Source: Delphinella strobiligena | Taxonomy: Eukaryota; Ascomycota; Dothideomycetes; Dothideales; Dothioraceae | NCBI GenBank assembly: GCA_009982845.1 | Contig: JAADKB010000001.1 | Location: 2,232,001 to 2,296,000, forward strand | Length of the DNA stretch: 64,000 nt | Reading direction: 5' to 3' | In this document: piece after piece, positions 33,645-42,621 of the stretch | Layout of the letters: every line of letters begins with the position of its first letter | Position numbering within the stretch: the stretch's first letter is position 1 | Notes under the pieces: model-generated | Seen by the model: the letters and a program-made list of their open reading frames with translations, nothing else | Databases searched by the model: none | What the model was told of the DNA's origin: nothing | Program-made: the position numbers and the translations under genes

Positions 33645-34055
33645 ATGCAATCCTTACGATCATCGCTTCCAAGACGAGCGCTCCAACTCTCGACAGTCCC
33701 ACGAAGTCTTGTCGCGCAGAGATCCCTCTCGTCAACGTCACAACTCCGCAGCGCCGACTCGCACGGAGACCACTACAACCCACCGGGAGGATGGCTGTTT
33801 GGCGTCAAGCCTGGTGAGAAGTACCAGAACGAGGGATGGGAGACCGTCTTCTACTGGGGCTTTTTCGGCAGCATGGCCTTTGGAATCATCGGATACTGCT
33901 ACAAGCCTGACACCAGGTACGTTGCGAGAAGAAGCAAGAGTGGGTGGCAACCATAGCGGTATAGTGGCTGACATTCTCGCAGCATTCAGACTTGGGCTCT
34001 TGAGGAGGCAAGGAGACGGCTCGAAGCAGAGGGTGTTCTCCCGGACACCGAGTAG
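33645..34055 (+). CDS. Mitochondrial complex I subunit ESSS (NDUFB11 family)
   Basis: Accessory subunit of NADH:ubiquinone oxidoreductase in the inner membrane. Exons 33645-33916 and 33983-34055 (GTACGT..CTCGCAG) give 114 residues, typical size. The N terminus is a presequence rich in Arg/Ser (MQSLRSSLPRRALQLSTVPR). Then HYNPPGGWLFGVKPGEKYQNEGWE, the family hallmark, one transmembrane segment (FYWGFFGSMAFGIIGYCY) and the short tail PDTSIQTWALEEARRRLEAE formed across the intron. Confidence 0.93.
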
Positions 34056-34696
34056 ATGATACGAGATGGCCAAGGCTTGTCTACGAGAAGAATATCAATC
34101 AGATCAAAGCTATGATACAGCGACGATGCAGCCGGTCTGTACATAATGCATTCAAAGGGCGGCTAGACTAGGTGACTATGCTTGGGCGCATTGGCAAATC
34201 ATCAAACTTGTCCCATGCGGATCAAGACGAACCTCTGGCCTGTGATCAACATGTGGCCGTGGCTGTCATGTTGCGACTAAGCCGGCCACTCACGGGTCAT
34301 TGTTGGACACACCATGACACGGCTTGCATTGTAGAATTTCTATTCTCCCCCTTTTCTCTGTCTCGTTGTAGTCACTCAATATTACTGAGCATTGCTGACC
34401 TTGTTGACCTTGTTGTGGACGTTATTATTGTTGGTCAACTCAGATACATCTATGTGCGACAATGGATTGCAGAGTAGGTGCGGTCTGTGCCACCCTGTGA
34501 GTGGTCGTTCTTTCTTCCTTGAGTCAGTACCTTACCATTCAGCTGTCGTTTCCCGTCTTCCATGTCTCTCCGCCTCTCGTTCAAATTTCACTCTCGATTT
34601 ACAAACATGATTGCCTATGATCATTGATTGCCTTTAATCATCACAAACTTTCGAAGCAAACACCAAGCCACTCCCCACGCGAACGATCAAGTCGTC
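34056..34696. other. Spacer between two plus-strand genes
   Basis: TACCTTA near 34529. No gene seen. Confidence 0.5.
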
Positions 34697-35997
34697 ATGT
34701 GTTACTTCATCAATACATCCTATGCAACTTGCAGACACACAGTGAAGAAGTTTTGTCGCTGTCTTGTGCAAATTCATTCTACCACCGTCCGCACATGTGA
34801 GCCAACAAAGGATGTCTATCTTGACGGCGCTCTCGAGCTGGACATTTGTCCAGAATGTCGGACCAAGCGCAGCAACGAGTGGCGTGCGGAGGCCAAGGAT
34901 CCAAAATATGCGGAGGACAGGGACCGAAATGCGCCGGAGAACAAGCAAGAGTTCCGTGTACGACACGATTCTCGGACCTGCCTCCTCGATTGCTGACATA
35001 CTGACAGGTGTGGGAGGCGCCTGCGATGAAGCGGGCTCTGGTCCCTCCGCAAGACCCTTTTGTTCTACGAGGTCCTGTCCGATGCCGACAGCAGCCATCT
35101 CCCGCGAAAAAGCGCACAAGGAAACAAGCATCCATTGCACCACCGCCACCACCTGTACACAAAGCAGAAACTGGTATGTCTCAGCCGTCGTCGATCTGGA
35201 CTGGAACGGGTCAGGACGAATCGACTCACCTGGCTCAAGGCGCTGTAAATGGACTGGGAGAGGCGCAGAAGCTCAAGGATTATACGCCTACTCCAATCGT
35301 AGACTCACGAGTGATATCTGACTCTCCTCTCACTGCTCGGCCTTCTTTCCATGCTGTTGAGCAACTCGGTTCTGCTGCTCGTGAAAGAAATGACGACTAT
35401 ACATACTCTGTATATCTCTACGCTGGCGACTCACAACTTCCGTGGCCACCAAATGACTACCGTTGTGGTCCCGATGTCTACCCTCGCCAGCAAAGTACGA
35501 CTGAGGACGCCTTCATCCCAGCCGACCCTCATCGACCATGGCTACATACGCTTTCTCGCCAGGTCGATAACGAGTCCGCATTTGGCTCACACCAACAGAA
35601 CACCGATCATGTCTTTGGACCAGCCATGTATCCTGGCCAGACTACCCACTTCCGCTCGGCTGAGAACACAAATAACTACTTCGATGGACAAGTGGCATCC
35701 ACTCTATATGGACGAAATCTCAACTATATGCCTGAGCCTGACATGTCTTCCCGCCATGTTAGCGAGCCTTTTCCTACTGAAGACGCAAGCTTGGATGCCT
35801 CTCCGATGGATTCTGGCCACACGTCCGACCAAGCCATGTACCCTCGTCAGACTAGTGATTCCCGCCCAGATGGACAACAAAGCTATTACACCAACAGTCA
35901 TCGTGGTCAAGACGGCGGATCCGAGTCTCGGCCCGTGGATGCTGAACTGGTCAAGCAGATTATCTCATCTCTCGGGTCATTCGTCGGAGGGTCGTGA
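34697..35997 (+). CDS. Hypothetical protein with N-terminal Cys/His motif
   Basis: Not recognised. Exons 34697-34957 and 35008-35997 give 416 residues; only the GTACGA donor keeps phase with the CTGACAG acceptor. I prefer the ATG at 34697 (MCYFINTSYATCRHTVKKFCRC) to the in-frame 34628. The first ~65 residues hold a repeated Cys/His pattern (CRHTVKKFCRC, RTCEP, DICPEC) that could bind zinc. The rest is disordered: a basic Pro stretch (KKRTRKQASIAPPPPPV), then Tyr/Gln/Pro/Ser-rich sequence with several similar short units ending in MYPRQT, MYPGQT or VYPRQQ. Such units may be decayed repeats. No function proposed. Confidence 0.75.
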
Positions 35998-36692
35998 GGC
36001 TATTTGGACAGGGGCATCGGCAGGTTATATATAGGGTCTCTTTCACACCACTTTAGGGTCACGAAAGGACGCTTACAATCGTCGATTGGTCGGTCAGTTC
36101 TACCATCAGATTCACGACTGTGCTGGGTTGAGAGTCTGCGTATCCGCAGCAGTGCAGTTATGAAGCAAGCCAGCGATGGGCTAGGTCAAATATGTCAGAA
36201 AAGATAAATGCTAATGCAGTTGCAAGCCTATGAAGCAGGTGACTGCTATTACTGTAACACCACAGTGACCGAGGTTCGAAAGATATCGTTCAAAGTGTGT
36301 GTTTTCAGTAAGTGTGTAATATAGGCCCGTGGTATAGCACTAAATACACTGGTTTGTTGGGGACAGGGTCGTCCTCCTCCGAAGGAGGTCTGGTGACATT
36401 CTTGCGTGCAGAGACTCATGACTGGGGCTGATTGAGCATCCATTTGTCACACGGGACTATTATGTCCTGCGACATCTCACAACTCTATGGGTGCAGAGAA
36501 ACCGTATGACGAGACATGGACCTAAAATTTACCTAGCAGATATGCATACATCAAAGCTGCTCAACCCGGAAACAAAGCACCGTAAATATGTTGGCTAAAT
36601 TTGACACGAGCCAGTCGTACTGGTATGATTTACACATACCCAAGGAAGATTGGCCGGAGTCGGCAATACAAGATACGTATCCAGTCAGCATC
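35998..36692. other. Convergent 3' spacer
   Basis: Between the hypothetical protein (plus) and the DHCR24-like gene (minus). Nothing recognised. Confidence 0.5.
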
Positions 36693-38360
36693 TCACCTCC
36701 TCCGCCGCTTCACCTCGCCGCCTGCCGTCACCCTCAAGCAAGCCGAGAAAAGAAACACCACGACTCTAACGACCAAATTCCAAGCCACCAGTGCCGCGAA
36801 GAAAGGCAAGAACAAAAACACATGCACAGGCGAGACCCGCAGTCCAAGTTCCCCACGATGCAAAAGAACATGAAACGCGCCATAGAGCCCTCGCACAGGC
36901 CAGAAGGTCTTGAAATACTCCCGCACCACGCCAGCGCCTCGCGCGTCCCCGTCATCGTTCACACTCACCTTCTCGAACACCGACGGCATCAGCTGCGCGT
37001 TATATTTCGCTCGCAGGCCGTCATAGCGCGCTTTGTCGTAGATGGACCAGAATTCCTCGGCCGTGTAGTAGGCGTGCGCGTATAGACATTTCAGGCCCCC
37101 GAGGGCGCGGGTTTGGGCTTCGATCTCGCGGTTTGCGGTGATGAAGGTCGGGGTGTGGCGGGGGCCTGGGCCCCATACGCCGATGTTGAGGAGTCTGAGT
37201 TCCTCGTTTTCGGTTTCGGTGTCGTTTTGGTTGGTTCCCTCGGGTGTGGTGTAGGGTGGGAGGAGTGGCGATAGCGCGATGTGAGCTTTTTTCGCGCGCA
37301 GAGGACAGAGCCAGAGCGGATACTGTTTGAAGTGCTGATCTAGATATTCGATGAAGGCCGGTGCTGTTTCGTAGGGGAAACCGATGTCTTGGACTATGTA
37401 TTCGTTGCCTAGCCCGCTTTTGTGCAGGGCCTTGTACATGACGTTCGTGTGCAGCAGGTCGTCGAGCGCCCAGCGAGTGAAGCGGTTGAAGGGGGTGAGG
37501 AAGTACTCGAAGCAGTAATAGCCTGCCCAGAAGGCGCCGCGATCATAGCGGAACAGGTAGTCTTTTAGGGGGATCAGTTCTTTGAATCCTTGATTCGAGT
37601 TTGCGTTGATCTCTTTGGCGCGGATGAAGAACCACGGGTCCCAGGGTCGGCGATACTGTTGACTTGATCGGGATTCTTCGCCATCAACCATTCGTCCGGC
37701 CATGATGACTCCGTTGTCCTTGGAGAACATAATGCCATCGAGGTATTGTATCTTGTCGTCGGCTGTGTATGACTCTGTGACTGTGACTGCATCGGCAGCG
37801 CTAGAGACGGTCCAGTACTCGAGATCCACAAAGGGCTTCGCATCCATGAGTTGAACCTCCAATTCAGTCACGACTCCGAGTGTTCCGAATGATCCGGATG
37901 CGCCGTAGTAAAGGTCCGCGTTCTCGGTAGGCGAAGCATGAACAACCTTCCCATCCCCCAAAACAATCTCAATTCTATTGATGGTATTCTCAAAGAAGCC
38001 GTGTCTGAAAGAACTGCTTTCTCCCGAAGAGCCGGAGAAGCCGCCTCCGACTGTGATGGCAGGGAACTCCATGACCACAAGAGGTACAAGACCCAAGGGC
38101 AGCGTCGCGTCCACCAGTTGTTCCATTGATATGTTAGGCTCGACAATGGCTGTTCGCCGAGTCTGGTCGATTGATAGTATATTTGGAAAGCCACTGGTAT
38201 CGATCACTTTGGACGGATCATGCTTCCTACGACGAGTACTGTTTGTGCCTCCATGGTAGATCCGGAATGGTTCACCTCGCTTGTAGAACCACTCGACTCT
38301 AGATGCAACTCGCTCTGTACGATCCTTGTGGGCAGCCAAGAGCTGCTCATGGTTGAGCAT
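36693..38360 (-). CDS. DHCR24-like FAD-linked oxidoreductase (delta-24 sterol reductase family)
   Basis: Single-exon gene, 555 residues. By family it would reduce a sterol side-chain double bond with FAD and NADPH at the ER. The FAD-binding domain covers about residues 30-180: FRIYHGGTNSTRRRKH, ILSIDQTRRTAIVEPNISM, VGGGFSGSSGESSSFRHGFF and ADLYYGASGSFGTLGVVTE, matching DHCR24/Diminuto. The C-terminal half has FWAGYYCFEYFLTPFN and the late ALGGLKCLYAHAYYTAEEFW block of the family. Unusual: the animal enzyme has its membrane helix at the N terminus, which is missing here. Instead a hydrophobic segment lies near the C terminus (VFLFLPFFAALVAWNLVV) before a basic end EVKRRRR. Fungal ergosterol synthesis uses Erg4 for a different bond, so the substrate here is uncertain. 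Confidence 0.88.
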   Translation of the reverse strand: MLNHEQLLAAHKDRTERVASRVEWFYKRGEPFRIYHGGTNSTRRRKHDPSKVIDTSGFPNILSIDQTRRTAIVEPNISMEQLVDATLPLGLVPLVVMEFPAITVGGGFSGSSGESSSFRHGFFENTINRIEIVLGDGKVVHASPTENADLYYGASGSFGTLGVVTELEVQLMDAKPFVDLEYWTVSSAADAVTVTESYTADDKIQYLDGIMFSKDNGVIMAGRMVDGEESRSSQQYRRPWDPWFFIRAKEINANSNQGFKELIPLKDYLFRYDRGAFWAGYYCFEYFLTPFNRFTRWALDDLLHTNVMYKALHKSGLGNEYIVQDIGFPYETAPAFIEYLDQHFKQYPLWLCPLRAKKAHIALSPLLPPYTTPEGTNQNDTETENEELRLLNIGVWGPGPRHTPTFITANREIEAQTRALGGLKCLYAHAYYTAEEFWSIYDKARYDGLRAKYNAQLMPSVFEKVSVNDDGDARGAGVVREYFKTFWPVRGLYGAFHVLLHRGELGLRVSPVHVFLFLPFFAALVAWNLVVRVVVFLFSACLRVTAGGEVKRRRR

Positions 38361-38965
38361 TACTCTGTGATTCTATGTCTGAGGTCGCTGTTGTTGTTTT
38401 CAGGTACAGTCTTTGTGCTGAGAGGACAATGTTCTAGTAATTAAAATTTCATGAAAGCGCGGTCAAGTATATCATACCATGAGTGGATTGATAGTCGTGA
38501 GAGGTTGGGGCACCGCGCATCGTAGTGCATCATCGGTATATAATAAGGTTTGCAACGACATTCGATGGCCAAATATCGCATAATGTTGTCTGATGTCGGG
38601 CTAGAGAAGAAAAAAAAGCTTCCACGCATACTTAGCCTTCTCAACTTGCGTTCTTTACCTACCTTACGCTTTGGAACCTCTCTGTCCTTGATATGGTAAG
38701 AAATCGAAAATTGTCTTGTGGCAGGTCTTTTAGCTATCTAGATCACCAACGTGGGCCCCAAAAATTACGTAGCCACGGTATATTCTGGTGGGGCTATATA
38801 TTGATTGTGATTGGCTATCGTCATTCTGTCCAACATGATATGAACAACTGGTATTGGCTACAAAGGTAGGATCAGTCTTCGCGACTTGAAAGTGCTTGGA
38901 GTGTAGGGAATTAAATTTCACAGAGAATTGCAGGCATGAAATCAAGGTACTGGTTTCCGATAAGT
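38361..38965. other. Gene-free spacer
   Basis: Between two minus-strand genes. CTACCTTACG near 38658; nothing else. Confidence 0.5.
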
Positions 38966-41164
38966 TCACTGAGCGTTATCCCAAAGCACTCTAGTCCAAT
39001 CAAATGGCTTCCACCGCTTTTGAAAGCCCTCCACCCTAGGGTCCTGCCTGGTCCATCTACCCTGCTTCTTGACCACCTCGGGACCTTTGCCAAGCATGCC
39101 GCCTATAATCTCCCTCGCAAATAGATCTCCCTTTGGCCATCTCCGCTCATCCTCAATCACGTGGCCCAAGCCGCCATCCATGGTGAACCACACATGGAAG
39201 TAGGGCATTTCCTTGACTAAAGACTTTCTAAAGGCCTGCTTGCCGAAGCCCGGTTGTTGAGACTTTGCGAGAGTGTCGATGACTTTCTTGTGCTGACTCC
39301 ACTCTTCGTCGGCACTGAGTACTGCCTCCTTGAAATAAGCAGGTGCATTGTCTGCAAGGTGGAAAGGCACAGGGACGGCAAAGAGAGCGGCGTGGCCTCT
39401 GCGGCTGTGCATGTGAGCAGCGTTCTCGTAGAATATGACACCCTTGTCGCGCTGATGGTACATGCGCGTCAGACTCTTCATAAAATTGCGAATCTCTTCC
39501 CATTCATCATCATCGCACTCGAGAAGGTTAAGATGGTGCTGTGTGGGCACAATGACGGCGCCACCAGTGGCTACTTCTGGCTCAGTAGGCAGAGCCATGT
39601 AGACTCTTGTGGCTAAAGATACTATGGGAGCGGCAGGAGGCGTGTTGGTGTCCTCATGATGACAGAGAGGGCAGCTGTCCAGGATCTTTTGCATCTTCTG
39701 GAATTCTCCAATGGCAGTATTTCGCAGATTGATGTCAGATTTGGCCATGTTCTTGGCCAACTTGGCAGCATTCTCGTCCATATAATCGAGGTTGTCATCG
39801 AATTTGCCATCTTTGGCTATCCGCTCGGCGAAAGCACGACCCTCACCACCGAATTGACCTCGAGACCGCTTTTCTTGGCGCACCATGTCTTCGATGCTCA
39901 TGTCCTCGTTCTCTACGACGTGGCCGCGCTCACGGCCGCGCTTGTTCTTGATCCTTGTGACTTCACCCTCACGACCGCCTGCCAACATACGATTTTCGAC
40001 AGAATTGAGTACAATGACATCTGACTGGACAGTGTTGGCGGCGTTAGCGGTAGAAGCAAGCTCATACTCGGCCTCGAGCTGAGCAGCATTAGGAGCATTG
40101 CGAAGCTTTGCTTTCATCATCTGTGCCTTGAGTTTGTTCAAGGCAGTCTGATCGAGAGGGACAGTACGAGCCGGGGGTGGAAGCTCATGCATGATTTGTG
40201 CATTAGGGGCGACTGATGGCTGTTCGGCTTGCTTCTCGCCGTGAGCAATGCTGGGAGATTGGTGACGAAGGCCAGCCTTCTGCTTGCGTTCATGGAAGAG
40301 ATCTCCACTAGGTTTCTCCAAGCCGACGTAGTCCTTACCATACATGCTTCTGCGATCCAATTCTCTTTCCTCCTCCCTCGCATCATCGAAATCTCTGAGG
40401 TCGCCGTAAGTCTCCTGCGCTACTTGATCGAGAGGTAGTTTGGTTTCTTCTGCTTTTCTGTAGACACTCCGTAGTTTGGTCATACGCCACTGAGAGCCCA
40501 GATCACCAAAGGTATGCGAGACTTGATGCTGAGCGGGTTCATCAATGACAAGAGCTTGAGTTTCGGTGTCGTCAGCATCCTCGCCGTCGTCTTCCAAGTC
40601 CTTCATAAGCTGCTCAATCTCATGCTTGTGAATTTTGCGTTCGTGCTGTTCCTTGGCTGGGACAAACTGCGAAGGCGGCGACTTGCGAGATTTTGACTTC
40701 TGCACATAGTCGATGTTCAACGAGGAAGGAGCTGCCATCCAATCATCGCGTTTTAATGAGGTGTTTGTCAGTTGGGTATCTCGCTCATCAAGAATGGCTT
40801 CGGATGGCGGGGCAGTCATGGCTTCCTTTTGAACCCACTCGTCCTCATCATCGTCGACACGAGCACGACCTGCGTGCTTGTCATGTTCTCGACTAGGAGA
40901 ATTACTACGCCTGCGCTTTCGCTGGTGGCTTTGGTCTTCTACCTCAACATCGCGATCATGCTCATGGCGATGACGATGGCGTCTGCTGTGTCTATGGCGT
41001 TCTTCATCCTTGTCGTCTTTATCCCTCGAGTCGCGATGGTGACGGTGACGTCGATGGTCATCTTTGTCCCGGCGCCGCTCTTTACTTCTGCTGCGATGCC
41101 GCTTACGGCCAGATGTTTCAGATCTATTCGCAGCGAGTTCTTTTTCAAAATCCTCAAGACCCAT
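38966..41164 (-). CDS. cwf19: Cwf19-like pre-mRNA splicing/debranching factor
   Basis: Spliceosome-associated protein of the Cwf19/CWF19L family, thought to act around intron lariat release and turnover. Single exon, 732 residues, start MGLEDFEKELAANRSE. The N-terminal 120 residues are an Arg/Ser/His/Asp repeat region like other splicing factors. The middle is charged, with MTKLRSVYRKAEE. The CwfJ C-terminal domains 1 and 2 start near residue 510: a zinc-like SCPLCHHED, ALPTEPEVATGGAVIVPTQH (HIT-related fold), then FAVPVPFHLADNAPAYFKEA and PYFHVWFTMDGGLGHVIED, and end with GFQKRWKPFDWT. It is transcribed divergently from GPN1. Confidence 0.95.
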   Translation of the reverse strand: MGLEDFEKELAANRSETSGRKRHRSRSKERRRDKDDHRRHRHHRDSRDKDDKDEERHRHSRRHRHRHEHDRDVEVEDQSHQRKRRRSNSPSREHDKHAGRARVDDDEDEWVQKEAMTAPPSEAILDERDTQLTNTSLKRDDWMAAPSSLNIDYVQKSKSRKSPPSQFVPAKEQHERKIHKHEIEQLMKDLEDDGEDADDTETQALVIDEPAQHQVSHTFGDLGSQWRMTKLRSVYRKAEETKLPLDQVAQETYGDLRDFDDAREEERELDRRSMYGKDYVGLEKPSGDLFHERKQKAGLRHQSPSIAHGEKQAEQPSVAPNAQIMHELPPPARTVPLDQTALNKLKAQMMKAKLRNAPNAAQLEAEYELASTANAANTVQSDVIVLNSVENRMLAGGREGEVTRIKNKRGRERGHVVENEDMSIEDMVRQEKRSRGQFGGEGRAFAERIAKDGKFDDNLDYMDENAAKLAKNMAKSDINLRNTAIGEFQKMQKILDSCPLCHHEDTNTPPAAPIVSLATRVYMALPTEPEVATGGAVIVPTQHHLNLLECDDDEWEEIRNFMKSLTRMYHQRDKGVIFYENAAHMHSRRGHAALFAVPVPFHLADNAPAYFKEAVLSADEEWSQHKKVIDTLAKSQQPGFGKQAFRKSLVKEMPYFHVWFTMDGGLGHVIEDERRWPKGDLFAREIIGGMLGKGPEVVKKQGRWTRQDPRVEGFQKRWKPFDWTRVLWDNAQ

Positions 41165-41421
41165 GGCAATAGCGCATGAAGCTGACGGGAGTTAATCAAA
41201 ATTACCAGAGGGAAATAGTTGTGAAAGTGACGAAAGCTCCCGCCGGAAGTGAAGTTGCGGAGAGTGACTGCAGGTGGTCAAAGCTTGCAACTTTTTTGAC
41301 ATCACTCTTCCTGCACAGACCGCAGCTTCGAGAATTGTCAACTGTTACTTGCACATTTCCCATCAAGAAAGATCTCAACCAACGCTTGAGTAAGAATTTC
41401 AGAGCTATAGACTGTGTGAAA
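41165..41421. promoter_or_regulatory. Compact bidirectional promoter of cwf19 and GPN1
   Basis: Only 257 bases separate the two start codons, so both core promoters and both 5' leaders must share it. No TATA box stands out. Confidence 0.6.
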
Positions 41422-42621
41422 ATGGCGTCCACATCAAGTGCAGCAGATGCCGTGAGTGGTGGCTCAACTCCCGATTCACCACCAGTGGCTATCGTCTGTG
41501 TAGGCATGGCAGGCAGCGGTAAAACAACCTTTATGCAGCGCATCAACTCACATCTGCATTCGAAAGAAAGCCCGCCTTATGTCTTGAATTTGGATCCTGC
41601 TGTACGGAGCGTTCCATTCGACTCCAACATTGACATTCGCGACAGTGTCAACTACAAAGAGGTCATGAAGCAATACAATCTTGGCCCAAACGGTGGCATT
41701 CTCACTAGTTTGAACCTTTTCGCGACCAAAATTGACCAGGTACTCGGTATTTTGGAGAAACGATGCCTTCCACCCCAACCAGCTCCAGACACGCCCAAGC
41801 ACATCATCGTCGACACACCAGGTCAGATCGAGGTCTTCGTGTGGTCGGCAAGTGGCAGCATCTTACTCGACAGTCTGGCTTCATCCTTCCCTACAGTTCT
41901 GGCTTATGTCATCGACACTCCTCGCTCCACTTCTAGCACCTCGACCTTCATGTCCAACATGCTCTATGCCATCTCCATCCTTTACAAGACAAAGCTTCCC
42001 ATTATCTTGGTTTTCAACAAGAACGACGTCAAGAGTGAGTCCGAGGCTGTTGAATGGATGCGCGACTTCGAGGCTTTTCAAGAAGCTCTGCGCCGTGAGG
42101 AAGAGGACGAGGCAGAGTCAGGTGCTGGTGGTAGCGGTTACATGGGCTCCCTACTCAACAGCATGAGTCTCGTTCTTGAAGAATTCTATAATAATCTGAG
42201 TGTTGTTGGCGTGAGCAGCATGACCGGTGCCGGCGTTGACAACTTCTTCGCTGCTGTTGAAGCCAAGCGTCAAGAATTTGAGAAAGATTACAGACCAGAA
42301 TTGAACAGGCGGAGGGAGGCACGCGAGCAGGAAAGGGAGAGAAAGAGAGAAAGAGACGTCTCCCGCATGATGAAGGACATGGCAGTGGGCCGTGACTCGA
42401 ACTCGAAGACTAAGCTCAATGACGAGCCCGAGACTGTGAGTGACGCCGAAGAGGAGGACGAAGACAGTGGCGCCTTGGTTGAACGCGACGAAGATGAGGA
42501 CCCATCCAACGACGGCGGTTTGATCCGCAGATATCAAGAGGCTCTGGAAAAGGGTGCTGCCCCATCCGCTGAAGATGCCAGCTTTGCCAAGTATATCCAA
42601 ACCGCCAACCTCAACCGTTGA
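41422..42621 (+). CDS. npa3: GPN-loop GTPase 1 (Npa3/XAB1 family)
   Basis: GTPase that helps assemble RNA polymerase II and bring it into the nucleus, working with GPN2/GPN3. Single exon; I start at ATG 41422 (MASTSSAADAVS), giving 399 residues; the open frame reaches further upstream but without family features. G1 is GMAGSGKTT at residues 29-37, the signature GPN loop is GPNGG near residue 88, G3 is DTPGQIE and G4 is FNKND. The GTPase fold ends near 300, followed by a charged coiled coil (REAREQERERKRERDVSRMM) and an acidic tail with YQEALEKG, as in yeast Npa3. Confidence 0.96.
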   Translation: MASTSSAADAVSGGSTPDSPPVAIVCVGMAGSGKTTFMQRINSHLHSKESPPYVLNLDPAVRSVPFDSNIDIRDSVNYKEVMKQYNLGPNGGILTSLNLFATKIDQVLGILEKRCLPPQPAPDTPKHIIVDTPGQIEVFVWSASGSILLDSLASSFPTVLAYVIDTPRSTSSTSTFMSNMLYAISILYKTKLPIILVFNKNDVKSESEAVEWMRDFEAFQEALRREEEDEAESGAGGSGYMGSLLNSMSLVLEEFYNNLSVVGVSSMTGAGVDNFFAAVEAKRQEFEKDYRPELNRRREAREQERERKRERDVSRMMKDMAVGRDSNSKTKLNDEPETVSDAEEEDEDSGALVERDEDEDPSNDGGLIRRYQEALEKGAAPSAEDASFAKYIQTANLNR

